A stretch of DNA of 64,000 nt, from contig NZ_JAYEZN010000001.1 of the NCBI RefSeq assembly GCF_037031225.1, positions 2,046,001-2,110,000 on the forward strand. The letters run 5' to 3'. Made by a program: the position numbers and the translations under genes. Under the pieces are notes generated by a model. It was not told the origin of the DNA, made no database searches, and saw only the letters and a program-made list of their open reading frames with translations. This DNA is from Halorientalis sp. LT38. GTDB lineage: Archaea; Halobacteriota; Halobacteria; Halobacteriales; Haloarculaceae. The first letter of the stretch is position 1; every line of letters starts with the position of its first letter. Below, in pieces: positions 44,820-53,284 of the stretch.

Positions 44820-46058
44820 ATGGCAGTCGACGACGTCGAGTACGAGCCGGTCAGCGTCGTGGAGTTGCTGGCCGAGATGAAGGACACGGCCGAACTGCTG
44901 ATCGACCTCTCGTACTCGGCGGTCCTGCTCGGCTCCGACGAGGTGGCCGAGGAGGTCCTGGAACTGGAGGAGAAGATGGACGTCCTCCAGCTCCGCGCGC
45001 GGATGAGCCTCCTGATGGCCGCCCGCAACCCCGAAGACGCCGAGGCGCTGGCCCCCGTACTGGGCGTCGTCGGCGCCGCAGAGAAGGTCAGCGACGCCGC
45101 CGGCGACATCGCCAAGATCGTGCTCGAGGACATGGGGCTGCCCGACGCGATGCGAGCCGCCCTCCCCGAGGCCGTCGAGACCGTCGTCCGGGCCGTCGTC
45201 GCCCCGGACTCGCCCTTCGCCGACCGGTCCCTCGAAGCCATCAACCTCGAGACCGAGACGGGCGTGCGCGCGATCGCCATCCGCCGCGAGGGCGAGTGGC
45301 TGTTCAATCCCGACGCCGAAACCACGCTCCGATCCGGCGACGTGGTCCTCTTCCGCGGCTCGGAGGAGGGCATCGCCGACGTCTACGAGGACGCGAGCGG
45401 CCGCGAGTACGTCCCGCCAGAACCCCCGGAACCGGTGATCGACGACCTCGAACGCGCCGTGGACTCCATCGTCCACATGAAGAACATGAGCGAACTCGCC
45501 GTCGACCTGGCCTACGGCGCGGTCCTCTTCGACTCCGACGAGGTGGCCGAAGAAGTGCTGGAACTCGAAGCCGAGGTCGACGCGCTCCAGTCGCGCTTCG
45601 AGGCCTGGACGCTCCGGGCTGCCAGCCGCGTCGACGACCCCGTCGACCTGCGCGGGCTCGTCCAGCTGGCCAGCGCCACCGAGGTCATCAGCGACGCCGC
45701 CCTGGAGATCAGCGAGGGCGTCCTCCGCGGGCTCGGCACCCACCCGGTCGTCGCCGAAGCGGTCAGGGAGTCCGACGAGGTGATCGTTCGGCTGCCCGTC
45801 GCCCCCGACGCCGTCCTCGCGGGCACGACGCTCGGCGAGCGTGAAGTCAAGACCGAGACGGGCATGCGGGTCATCGCCGTCCGCCGCGCCCGCGCCGAGA
45901 GCGAACGCACCGGCCGCGAGGGCGGCAGCTGGGTCATCTCGCCCGGGCCGGACACGGAACTCCACCCCGGCGACGTGCTGATCGCGAAGGGAACGCGGTC
46001 GGGCGCCGCCCGGCTGGCGAACCTGGCCGGCGACGACCCCAGTGCCGACGCGGTCTAG
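44820..46058 (+). CDS. tandem PhoU / TrkA-C (RCK_C) regulatory protein
   Basis: The 412-residue soluble protein consists of two copies of the same unit. A PhoU-like helical domain (about 5-110 and 220-315) begins SVVELLAEMKDTAELLIDLSYSAVL-like and MKNMSELAVDLAYGAVL, each with SDEVAEEVLELE. It is followed by a TrkA-C domain (about 118-200 and 320-400, AIAIRREGEWLFNPDAETTL and VISPGPDTELHPGDVLIAKG). TrkA-C domains bind small ligands such as cyclic di-AMP in potassium transport. No channel gene is adjacent, so its partner is elsewhere. Its stop shares a CTAG with the next gene. Confidence 0.87.
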   Translation: MAVDDVEYEPVSVVELLAEMKDTAELLIDLSYSAVLLGSDEVAEEVLELEEKMDVLQLRARMSLLMAARNPEDAEALAPVLGVVGAAEKVSDAAGDIAKIVLEDMGLPDAMRAALPEAVETVVRAVVAPDSPFADRSLEAINLETETGVRAIAIRREGEWLFNPDAETTLRSGDVVLFRGSEEGIADVYEDASGREYVPPEPPEPVIDDLERAVDSIVHMKNMSELAVDLAYGAVLFDSDEVAEEVLELEAEVDALQSRFEAWTLRAASRVDDPVDLRGLVQLASATEVISDAALEISEGVLRGLGTHPVVAEAVRESDEVIVRLPVAPDAVLAGTTLGEREVKTETGMRVIAVRRARAESERTGREGGSWVISPGPDTELHPGDVLIAKGTRSGAARLANLAGDDPSADAV

Positions 46059-46357
46059 AGCGTCTTCGTGAGCCGGTAGGCCGTCACGACCGTCAGCGCC
46101 GCGGTCGCCAGCCCCCCGATCCCCGTCGCCAGGACGAACGCCAGCGCCACGTAGTAGGCCGGTGAGCGCGTCACGCCGGGGATCAGCACGAAGAAGGCGA
46201 AGACTGCGAGGGTGAACAGGAAGCCGAAGGCGAAGCCACGGCGAGCGTTCTTCCGGACCGCGAGCGCCTCGACCAGCGCCGCCTTGCCGCCGGGGCGGTC
46301 GGGTCTCGACTCGCCGCCACTCGCGCTCGCGTCGGCCGCTCTCCCGTCCTCTGTCAC
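46055..46357 (-). CDS. small two-helix membrane protein
   Basis: The 100-residue protein has an acidic-to-neutral cytosolic N-terminus of about 40 residues and two membrane helices (AFGFLFTLAVFAFFVLIPGV and YYVALAFVLATGIGGLATAAL). It ends VVTAYRLTKTL. Similar architecture to the protein at 60403; the function is unknown. Its TAG and the TAG of the convergent tandem PhoU/TrkA-C gene overlap as CTAG at 46055-46058. Confidence 0.7.
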   Translation of the reverse strand: MTEDGRAADASASGGESRPDRPGGKAALVEALAVRKNARRGFAFGFLFTLAVFAFFVLIPGVTRSPAYYVALAFVLATGIGGLATAALTVVTAYRLTKTL

Positions 46358-46519
46358 ATCCGTGCTTGGGCTCCCCGGCCCAAAGTCGCGTCGGTCCGCC
46401 GCTCTCTCCGCGGGGTCGTTCGCGCCCGCTGAACCGACCCCTGTTTCGAGTCCGCCCCTTCCGGCAGCGAATGGGATATATCGAACCGCCTAAGACCGTG
46501 CAACCGTCCTGTGGTGATA

Positions 46520-47476
46520 ATGACCAGCCTCGGCACGGCGACGGCGGCCCCCGGCGAGATCGACACGGGGCGGCTGTTCGTCGGCGAGACCCGCGACGGC
46601 ACCGAGGTCGGGCTCCCGGTCGCGGTCGTCAACGGTGCCGAAAGCGGGCAGACGCTCTACGTGCAGGCCGCCAGCGACGGCGACGAACTCAACGGCGTCG
46701 GCGTCGTCCAGCGCCTGCTCCCCTCGCTCGACCCCGACGAGATCGCGGGCACGCTCCTCGTCGTCGGCATCGTCAACTACCACGGCTTCCAGGTCGCCGA
46801 GCACCGCAACCCGGTCGACGACACCAAGATGAACCGGACCTACCCCGGCGACGAACGGGGCACCTCCAGCGAGCGCATCGCCGCCGCCACCTTCGAGGCC
46901 GCCACCCGTGCCGACCTCGCGCTCGACCTCCACCAGGGCTCGACCTCCCGGATGATCGAGGAGTGCCGCGTCCGCTGTGGCCCCCGCCACCGCCTCCACG
47001 AGGAGTGTCTGGAACTCGCGAAGGTCTTCGGCTGCGGCTACATCTTAGACCAGAAGGGCCCCGACGGCCAGCTCGCCCGCGCCGGCCCCGACGACGGCGT
47101 CCCCACCATCGACCCCGAACTCGGCGGCTGCGTCGGCTGGGACGACCACTCCATCGAGGTCGGCGTCCAGGGCGTCCGGAACGTCCTCGACTACTACGGC
47201 TTCACCGACGGCACCCACGTCCCCGAACCGCAGACCCGCGCCACCGGCTTCGAGCAGTACGGCGCCCCCTCGGGCGGCCTCGTCACCTTCCACAAAGATC
47301 TCGGGGATCGGGTCGCCCGCGACGACCTGCTGTTCGAGGTCACCGACGTCTTCGGCCAGCCCAAAGACGAGATCACCGCCGACTCCCAGGGCGTGTTCTG
47401 GCGCACCCGGCGGCTCCCCCAGGTCGCCACCGGCGAGTACGTCTGTTCCGTTGGCACCGAAGTAGATAGCTACTGA
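46520..47476 (+). CDS. succinylglutamate desuccinylase/aspartoacylase family hydrolase
   Basis: The 318-residue zinc hydrolase of the M14-like AstE/AspA family has the zinc ligand region NYHGFQVAEHRNPVDDTKMN, then LALDLHQGSTS, and a C-terminal beta barrel from about 225 (FEQYGAPSGGLVTFHKDLGDRVARDD). It should remove an acyl group from an N-acyl amino acid or related compound; the substrate is unknown. A TATA-like GGATATATC at 46471-46479 lies upstream. ATG 46520 is chosen; GTG 46511 is in frame. Confidence 0.85.
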   Translation: MTSLGTATAAPGEIDTGRLFVGETRDGTEVGLPVAVVNGAESGQTLYVQAASDGDELNGVGVVQRLLPSLDPDEIAGTLLVVGIVNYHGFQVAEHRNPVDDTKMNRTYPGDERGTSSERIAAATFEAATRADLALDLHQGSTSRMIEECRVRCGPRHRLHEECLELAKVFGCGYILDQKGPDGQLARAGPDDGVPTIDPELGGCVGWDDHSIEVGVQGVRNVLDYYGFTDGTHVPEPQTRATGFEQYGAPSGGLVTFHKDLGDRVARDDLLFEVTDVFGQPKDEITADSQGVFWRTRRLPQVATGEYVCSVGTEVDSY

Positions 47477-47495
47477 AGGCACCCCACGCGGACAC

Positions 47496-47720
47496 TCATC
47501 CCTGCGGAGTCCGCGCGTTCTTGACCTCCCGATCCGATTCGGCCCGGAGGAGGTCCTCGGCGTCGTAGACGACACCGTCACCGCCCCCCATCTCGCGGAC
47601 TTCGATGGCGGTGTCGCCCGCCGTCCACTCCGCCCGGTAGCCGCCGCGTTCGGCGGCCTCGAACTTCGACCGGGCGAGTTCGTACGCGAGCGCGTCCCGT
47701 TCGTCCTCGCCGATTGCCAT
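47496..47720 (-). CDS. small haloarchaeal protein of unknown function
   Basis: This gene of 74 residues begins MAIGEDERDALAYELARSKF, then EAAERGGYRAEWTAGDTAIEV, and ends NARTPQG. The protein is acidic, soluble and likely alpha/beta. The ATG at 47720 is divergent from the MscS gene with 78 bases between them. Typical codon use supports a real gene. No function is recognised. Confidence 0.65.
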   Translation of the reverse strand: MAIGEDERDALAYELARSKFEAAERGGYRAEWTAGDTAIEVREMGGGDGVVYDAEDLLRAESDREVKNARTPQG

Positions 47721-47798
47721 GGGTCCCCTTCCACGCCCAGCACACTCATCGTTTCCCCGGCACGGAGTTTCAACACGCCCAACGTGGAAGGGCGGGCC

Positions 47799-48698
47799 AT
47801 GGCCCTGCCCGGCGCCCTCGAACTCCTGCTCACCCGCCTCGGCCGGTTCGTCGTCCCCGCAGCCGTGTTCGTCGTCGCCGCCTTCGCCTTCTACTTCCCG
47901 GCCCGGTACGTCTCGATGGCCGTCGCTCGCCGCGTGACGGCCCTCGCGAACGTGGATCAGGCGGTCGAACTCCCCGCGCTGAAGGTCCTCCACGCGACAA
48001 TCGGCGTCCTCGCCATCCTCGTCGGCGCCTCGGTCTCCGGCGTCGCCCGCTTTCTCGCCGCGACGGCCGCCATCACCGCCGGCCTCACCATCGCGCTGGG
48101 CTTCGCCGCCCGCGACGTGCTGGGCAACGTCGTCTCCGGCGTGTTCATCGTCCTCGACCCCACCTTCGACATCGGCGACTGGATCCGCTGGGGCGACCAG
48201 GAGGGCGTCATCGAGGACATCAGCTTCCGCACCACCCGCGTCCACACTTTCGACAACGAACTCGTCGCCGTCCCCAACTCCGAGCTGACGACCAACCCCG
48301 TCGTCAACCCCGGCGCGAAGGAGTTCCTCCGGCTCTGCGTCACCTTCGAGGTCGACGTCGAGAACGACCTCGCCGCCGTGACCGACCTCCTGATCGCCGC
48401 CGCCCGGGACCACCCCGACGTGCTCGACCGCCCGGCGGCCACCGTCCGCCTGCGGGAGATCACGGAGACCTCGGCCTTCCTCGACGTCCGGTTCTGGGTC
48501 CGCAGCCCCGAGAAGATCGACGTCGTCCGCATCCGCTCCGAGTTCACCAGGACGGCGAAGGAGCGGTTCAGCGCCGCCGGCCACGACTGGCCCGCCGCCG
48601 ACCTCTCCGGCGAGGTCGGGATTCGGCAGGTGGACGAGGGGGAGGGATCTGGCCCCGTCGTTCCCGATACGGACCGGCGAGACGGAGACGACCAGTGA
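47799..48698 (+). CDS. MscS-type mechanosensitive channel
   Basis: The 299-residue channel has three membrane helices: two N-terminal ones (about 12-35, 60-85) and the pore-lining helix (about 90-120, ITAGLTIALGFAARDVLGNVVSG). The beta domain follows (VFIVLDPTFDIGDWIRWGDQEGVIEDI, then NSELTTNPVVN) and a C-terminal cytoplasmic domain. It releases osmolytes on hypo-osmotic shock. GGAGTTTCAAC at 47764-47774 is the upstream box for ATG 47799. The 749 bp element is inserted just 3-11 bases after its stop. Confidence 0.9.
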   Translation: MALPGALELLLTRLGRFVVPAAVFVVAAFAFYFPARYVSMAVARRVTALANVDQAVELPALKVLHATIGVLAILVGASVSGVARFLAATAAITAGLTIALGFAARDVLGNVVSGVFIVLDPTFDIGDWIRWGDQEGVIEDISFRTTRVHTFDNELVAVPNSELTTNPVVNPGAKEFLRLCVTFEVDVENDLAAVTDLLIAAARDHPDVLDRPAATVRLREITETSAFLDVRFWVRSPEKIDVVRIRSEFTRTAKERFSAAGHDWPAADLSGEVGIRQVDEGEGSGPVVPDTDRRDGDDQ

Positions 48699-48701
48699 TC
48701 G

Positions 48702-48709
48702 ATCACAAC
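48702..48709. repeat. 8 bp target-site duplication, left copy
   Basis: ATCACAAC here is repeated exactly at 49459-49466, immediately outside the right inverted terminus of the element at 48710-49458. Removing one copy and the element restores an uninterrupted junction between the MscS and TiaS genes. Confidence 0.8.
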
Positions 48710-49458
48710 GCCTCTGTTGAAATCCCCTGTTTCAGGCAAAATACGGCGGGCAACAGCCGGTCAGTGCGTCTGCGTTTTTCTCAGTGACCAGAAGACATTT
48801 ATCAACTTGAATGCTCAGTTCGATGACTCGATATGGGCCGGACTTCTCACCCTCTCACTTCCGTTGTTTTCGGACTTGGTACGGTCCTCATCGTGATTTC
48901 TGTCGCCTTCCCCGAGGCAGTGGGCTGGGAAACGATTTGGATGGGTATCGGGGGTGTCTATGCGACAACAGCAGTTCTCTTCAAACTCTACGAACGGTAC
49001 GGAGAAGCGGCTTCTATTCCGTTCACCTACTCACTATTTGTGGCTATAGCCTCGATACTCGTTGCGTATGGTCTCCAAGCAACTGGCTGGATAGCTAGGG
49101 GACATGCGAAAATGTCTCTCGAATCCTTCCTTTGGCCACCGCATTTGATGATCCCCTTCGGAATCGCCTTTCTCGCACCATACGCAATCTCAGAGCGGGA
49201 AAAGGAACGGAAGATGACGGAGGTATTAGTTGGAATCTTCTTGGTGATCGCGATTAACGTTCAGCTTTACAGAGCTATAGACGACTGGATAGCGCCCTGG
49301 TTAGCAATCATCTACATTCCAATTCTATTCCTTGTTGGCTTGGTTGCCGGGATCCCCATGTACTGGTATTGTTGGGTTCTCGATGCGGAGTGATCGGGGA
49401 ACTGTATTGACCGAAATCGGGGCTAAGTGTATCGACTGCCAAGGGTTTCAACAGAGTC
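48710..49458. mobile_element. transposase-less element with inverted termini and a cargo gene
   Basis: The left end GCCTCTGTTGAAATCCC (48710-48726) and the reverse complement of the right end, GACTCTGTTGAAACCC (49443-49458), form 16-17 bp imperfect terminal inverted repeats. They are flanked outside by the 8 bp direct repeat ATCACAAC. The 749 bp between contains only the 186-residue membrane protein gene and its promoter, and no transposase. GC is about 52% in a counted 60-base sample against about 70% around. It behaves as a non-autonomous transposon that would need a transposase in trans. Confidence 0.8.
48833..49393 (+). CDS. multi-helix membrane protein, cargo of the element
   Basis: The 186-residue protein has about six hydrophobic helices (TSVVFGLGTVLIVISVAF; MGIGGVYATTAVLF; FTYSLFVAIASILVAYGL; MIPFGIAFLAPYAI; VLVGIFLVIAINV; LAIIYIPILFLVGLVAGI) and short loops. 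Codons such as TTA, ATA and AGA are used far more than in neighbouring genes, indicating foreign origin. ACATTTATCAA at 48794-48804 is the TATA box for a leaderless ATG at 48833. No family is recognised; transport or immunity roles would be guesses. Confidence 0.75.
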   Translation: MGRTSHPLTSVVFGLGTVLIVISVAFPEAVGWETIWMGIGGVYATTAVLFKLYERYGEAASIPFTYSLFVAIASILVAYGLQATGWIARGHAKMSLESFLWPPHLMIPFGIAFLAPYAISEREKERKMTEVLVGIFLVIAINVQLYRAIDDWIAPWLAIIYIPILFLVGLVAGIPMYWYCWVLDAE

Positions 49459-49466
49459 ATCACAAC
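49459..49466. repeat. 8 bp target-site duplication, right copy
   Basis: ATCACAAC directly follows the right inverted terminus and matches 48702-48709 exactly. The remaining bases to the TiaS stop (49467-49485) carry no feature. Confidence 0.8.
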
Positions 49467-49485
49467 CCGACCGAGACCGACCGTC

Positions 49486-50799
49486 TCACCGCTCCGGGTG
49501 CGTCGCCGCGTCGAACCCGCCCCGAACTAACGGTTTGGCGATGTGCCGCCGCGCGCAAGGAGGGACCTCGTACCACCCCGCCTCGAGGTCCCGTTCGATC
49601 GGTCGCTCGACTTTCCCGTCGGCGCTCGTCCTGCAGTCCCGACAGCGGTAGCCAGCGTCCGCGCCGGCGCTCTCCATCCGCCGCCCGCAATCGGGACACT
49701 CTGGCGTGGCCGGTTCGGTCCGTCGCAGGTCCCTGACCGCGAACTTCTCCAGCTTCAGCGTGCCGTCGCTCACCTCGCCGCAGGCGGTCACCCGATCGCC
49801 GGCTCGGAGGGCGCGCACGCGATCGCGGAACCGCTTCGTCGGCTCGAACGCGACGCACGGCAGCGAACCCTCCTCACCGTCCGGAAACCCCAGCGTCGCG
49901 AATACGTGGCCGCCCTCCCTCGTCTCGGGATCCTCGATCACCTCGCCGGTGACGCGGACGGCCCGGTTCGCTTCGATCTCTCCTGGTTCGACAGTTTGGA
50001 GGTGCTGGTCGGTCCCCTGGTTGGTGACGAACGTCACCGCCCGGGCGACGGGCTCGCTCTCGATGGCCTCGGCGGCCGCCTCGACGGCCGCGCGGTCGTC
50101 GCCCCGGATGCCGTACAGGACGGGTCCGGGCGTGTTCGGGACGCAGACCGCCTCGCCCTCACCGCGGTCGACGGTGTCCCAGATCCGCGGGTAGTACTCG
50201 TTGGCGACCTCGAAGACCGCGTCGCGGTCCACCTCGCGGTCGCTCCCCCAGCGGTCGCGCTCGCGGTAGGTCAGCCGCTCGTAGGTCCAGTCGACGGGCG
50301 AGGCCACGGGGCCACTCTCCAGCTCGCCAAGGCCCGCCCAAGCGCCGGCGGCCGCGCTCGCGCCGACCAGACCCCGGCCGTTCCCCCAGCCCCGATGTCG
50401 ATACCCGCCGTCGACGAGGGGCGCGCGGACGTCGATTTCGGGGTCGAGGATCTCGCGAATCGCCCTTCTGGGGAGGGCTGCGAGCCACTCGGGGCGAGCG
50501 CCCAGGTCGTCGCCCGTCGCGACCACGCCTGGATTGGTCCGGTCGTCGGCGGTCTCGGCGACCTCGTCGACCAGTTCGGTCGCCAGCTCGAAGGCCTGAT
50601 CGACCGGGAGGTCGCAGTGGACCGCGAGGGCGGCGTTGCCGCGGGTCTTGTGCTCGACGGCGGGATTGAGGCGGACCAGGAGCAGTCGCTCGACGCGCCC
50701 GCCCACGTCGCGTACCCGGTCGGCCAGTCGCGCGGCGGCGTAGGTCGAACACATCCCCCGCGTTCGGGAGTCCGTGTCGTCGAGACCGACGATGGTCAC
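49486..50799 (-). CDS. tiaS: tRNA-Ile2 agmatidine synthetase
   Basis: The 437-residue archaeal enzyme attaches agmatine to C34 of tRNA-Ile2 so that it reads AUA. The N-terminal TiaS kinase-like domain opens TIVGLDDTDSRTRGMCSTYAA. GWGNGRGLVGASAAAGA lies mid-protein, an OB-fold at about 285-360 follows (RVTGEVIEDPETREGGHVFATL), and a zinc ribbon (CPDCGRRMES...CRDC) lies near the C-terminus. The length is normal. Its 3' end is 20 bases from the inserted element. Confidence 0.95.
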   Translation of the reverse strand: MTIVGLDDTDSRTRGMCSTYAAARLADRVRDVGGRVERLLLVRLNPAVEHKTRGNAALAVHCDLPVDQAFELATELVDEVAETADDRTNPGVVATGDDLGARPEWLAALPRRAIREILDPEIDVRAPLVDGGYRHRGWGNGRGLVGASAAAGAWAGLGELESGPVASPVDWTYERLTYRERDRWGSDREVDRDAVFEVANEYYPRIWDTVDRGEGEAVCVPNTPGPVLYGIRGDDRAAVEAAAEAIESEPVARAVTFVTNQGTDQHLQTVEPGEIEANRAVRVTGEVIEDPETREGGHVFATLGFPDGEEGSLPCVAFEPTKRFRDRVRALRAGDRVTACGEVSDGTLKLEKFAVRDLRRTEPATPECPDCGRRMESAGADAGYRCRDCRTSADGKVERPIERDLEAGWYEVPPCARRHIAKPLVRGGFDAATHPER

Positions 50800-50943
50800 G
50801 CCATCCCCTTCCGGCCCGCCGGAGTAACGCGTTTCGGGAAACGATCATATATGAAGCTATCCCTGGTCGATCGGAAAACCGCCGGACGTGGCGTGCCCCC
50901 CCGTCACAAGGACTTTATGCGAGGACTTACTAGTTAGACCCTG

Positions 50944-51912
50944 ATGTCACGATCCGCACTGGTCGGCAACGTCACCGCAATGTTGCGGGACGCGGGGTTT
51001 CTCGTGAGCGACCGGTGTGCGATCCGGCCCAAGAGCTTCGACGTCGCGGCCCGCCGCGGTGCGGACACGGTGCTGGTGAAGATCCTCGGCAACATCGACG
51101 CCTTCGACGGCAAGACCGGCGCGGAGATGCGCCGCCTCGGCGAGTACCTGCAGGCGACGCCCATCGTCATCGGGTTGCGCACCCGCGACGAGGACCTCAA
51201 GCCCGGCGTCGTCTACTTCCGCCACGGCGTCCCGGTGCTCTCGCCCGACACGGCGATGGACCTGTTCGTCGAGGAGGTGCCGCCGCTGATCTACGCCGCG
51301 CCCGGCGGCCTGTACGTCAACATCGACAGCGAGGTGCTGGCCGACGCCCGCGAGGACCGCGACTGGTCGCTGGGCCGTCTGGCCCAGGAACTGGGCGTCT
51401 CCCGCCGGACCGTCTCGAAGTACGAGGACGGCATGGACGCCTCCGTGGACGTGGCCACCCAGCTCGAGGAGCTGTTCGAGGCGCCCCTGACCGCACCCGT
51501 CGACGTCATCGACGGCGCGGAAGAGGTCCGCGACGGCGAACCCACGCCAGACGACCCCGCGGTCGACCCCGACGACGAACCGGTCGTCGCCGTGCTCACC
51601 CGCGTCGGCTACGACGTGCACCCGACCGACCGCGCCCCGTTCAAGACGATCAGCGAGGACGAACGCCGCGAACAGCGCATGCTCACCGGGCACAGCGAGT
51701 TCACCGAGACCGCGGAGAAACGCGCCCGGATCATGTCCTCCGTCGGCCGGGTCACGCGAACGACCTCCATCTACGTCGTCGACCGCGCCCACCAGGCCTC
51801 GGTCGACGGCACCGCGCTCATCGAGCGCGAGGAGATCGAGAACATCCGGGACGTGGAAGACCTGAAGGACCTGATCAAGGAACGGGCCGACGAGCAGGAA
51901 CACCCGGCCTGA
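50944..51912 (+). CDS. archaeal XRE-type transcriptional regulator (COG1395-like)
   Basis: The 322-residue protein has an N-terminal nuclease-like or restriction-fold domain (about 1-115, [22 protein letters not shown]). A Cro/XRE HTH follows at about 130-180 ([27 protein letters not shown]) and a long C-terminal domain. It matches the conserved archaeal putative HTH regulator family. GGACTTTATGCG at 50908-50919 is the TATA region for a leaderless ATG at 50944. Targets are unknown. Confidence 0.88.
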   Translation: MSRSALVGNVTAMLRDAGFLVSDRCAIRPKSFDVAARRGADTVLVKILGNIDAFDGKTGAEMRRLGEYLQATPIVIGLRTRDEDLKPGVVYFRHGVPVLSPDTAMDLFVEEVPPLIYAAPGGLYVNIDSEVLADAREDRDWSLGRLAQELGVSRRTVSKYEDGMDASVDVATQLEELFEAPLTAPVDVIDGAEEVRDGEPTPDDPAVDPDDEPVVAVLTRVGYDVHPTDRAPFKTISEDERREQRMLTGHSEFTETAEKRARIMSSVGRVTRTTSIYVVDRAHQASVDGTALIEREEIENIRDVEDLKDLIKERADEQEHPA

Positions 51913-52237
51913 GTCCGCGGGACGCGACGCTTTTCTGATACCGAATTATCGGTCGCCGTTAGCATCGACGCCGCCGCCAACGGTCTGGCGGCCGTCCCGA
52001 TCAGTCAGCGGATCTGCAGACCGAAGGGCAGTAGGCGTCTCGACACCCTCAGTATCCAGAACGTGACGCCCAGCGACTGTGAATCGATCGCGGCACTCGG
52101 CGTGTGTGGGCTAATTTCATATCGCGCTATTCGATATATCGTATAAATGGGTGGTCGAGTGGGCCCCGCTGTCAGCGATCGTTGGATATCGGGTGCAACC
52201 GAACCGCTCGGGACGAGACGAATCGACTCGGAAAAAC
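51913..52237. other. 325-base stretch without a recognised gene
   Basis: Between the XRE regulator and the glutaredoxin no reading frame with haloarchaeal codon use is visible. It holds an AT-rich segment with the 10 bp palindrome CGATATATCG (52132-52141), directly followed by TATAAATG, a strong promoter-like sequence facing right with no gene downstream on that strand. It could drive a non-coding or antisense RNA to the glutaredoxin gene, or be a relic. Confidence 0.4.
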
Positions 52238-52489
52238 TCAGGCGTAGGTCTCTTCGAGGTACTCGACGATGTCGTCGGACTCGGGCATCCCCTCGACGCC
52301 GTTGTCGTGGTCGACGAGCACCGGCACGCCCGTCTGGCCACTGACTTCCTCGACTTCGGTCCGCTCGCTGTGGCTCCGGGGGACCATGTGGGACTCGTAC
52401 TCGAGGCCGAGCGCGTCCAGTTTCTTGATCACTTTCGCACAGTACGGACAGCCCTCCAGTTCGTACAGTTCCAGGTTTGCCATCGCCAT
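52238..52489 (-). CDS. glutaredoxin-like protein
   Basis: The 83-residue thioredoxin-fold protein opens MAMANLELYELEGCPYCAKV with active-site C14-P-Y-C17, cis-Pro in TGVPVLVDHDNGVEG and the C-terminal DDIVEYLEETYA. It is a paralogue of the protein at 41909 and is likewise probably a thiol-disulfide oxidoreductase. The starts at 52489 and 52483 (MANLE) are both possible. It is followed upstream by halocyanin in the same orientation but 48 bases apart. Confidence 0.87.
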   Translation of the reverse strand: MAMANLELYELEGCPYCAKVIKKLDALGLEYESHMVPRSHSERTEVEEVSGQTGVPVLVDHDNGVEGMPESDDIVEYLEETYA

Positions 52490-52537
52490 TAGTACGCGAT
52501 AGAGCCACAAAGGCCCAACGGTGAGTTCGCGCGGGAT

Positions 52538-53284
52538 CTACACCCGATTGTCCGCGTTCTCGACGCTGTACCGGCCGGACTCGCGGTCGTACTTCGAGAG
52601 GAGGTAGGCGAAGACGGCCCCGAAGACGCCGCTGCCGGCCCAGAACTGCCAGGGGAGCGGCTCCAGTCCGCCCGGGACGAACGGATAGGCGAGGCTCCCC
52701 TCGTCGACGATGTCCTGGCTCGACGGCATGACGCCGCTGCCCGGGGCGTCGGGGATGGAGCCCTCGGTGGCCGGGCCACCCGGGTCGCCGCAGACGATGC
52801 GCCCGACCATGCCGAGGTCCTTGTGCGGGGCGCAGTAGTAGTCGTACGTACCCGCGACGGTGAACGTGTAGCTGAAGCTCGCGCCCTGTTCCTCGAAGGT
52901 GCCGCTGTCGAACCCCGGTGCGCCCTCGGGGATGCGGCGGGTCTCGGCCCGGTCGTTGTCCGTCGAGTAGGAGGTGGCGCTGTGAGAGCCGCTCGCGTTG
53001 ACGAACTCGACGGTGTCGCCGGGCTGGACGTGCAGCCCGACCGGATCGAAGTAGTAGCTGCCGTCTTCGGTCAGCATCTCGACGGTGTGGGTCTCGCCGT
53101 CGCCGGAGACGGTCGCCGTCTGGCCGGCGCTTCGGTTTCCGCCGGTAGCGTTCCCGTCGTTCTGGCTTCCGTCGTTCTCGTTGCCGGCGCTGTCGTCGCC
53201 GTTCTGGGCGGCGGCCGGCGAGGCGAGCGCGGTCCCCGCGAGGCCGGCGACCCCGATCCGTCGGAGGTAGGTGCGTCGGTTCAT
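52538..53284 (-). CDS. halocyanin-type blue copper protein with C-terminal anchor
   Basis: The 248-residue exported protein has a twin-arginine-like signal (MNRRTYLRRIGVAGLAG), a Ser/Asn/Gly-rich linker (27-58) and a plastocyanin-like domain (about 60-165). The copper ligands are H101, C151, H154 and M159 (GSHSATS; YYCAPHKDLGM). A C-terminal transmembrane helix (PWQFWAGSGVFGAVFAYLL) follows. It is divergent from the Rieske/cytochrome b operon and is a likely electron acceptor of that complex on the outer face of the membrane. Confidence 0.93.
   Translation of the reverse strand: MNRRTYLRRIGVAGLAGTALASPAAAQNGDDSAGNENDGSQNDGNATGGNRSAGQTATVSGDGETHTVEMLTEDGSYYFDPVGLHVQPGDTVEFVNASGSHSATSYSTDNDRAETRRIPEGAPGFDSGTFEEQGASFSYTFTVAGTYDYYCAPHKDLGMVGRIVCGDPGGPATEGSIPDAPGSGVMPSSQDIVDEGSLAYPFVPGGLEPLPWQFWAGSGVFGAVFAYLLSKYDRESGRYSVENADNRV

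Noticed and set aside
47764-47775. GGAGTTTCAACAC near the MscS promoter resembles the inverted terminus of the 749 bp element
   Set aside because: Only the TTTCAACA core matches, there is no partner or flanking duplication, and it sits where the MscS TATA box is expected.
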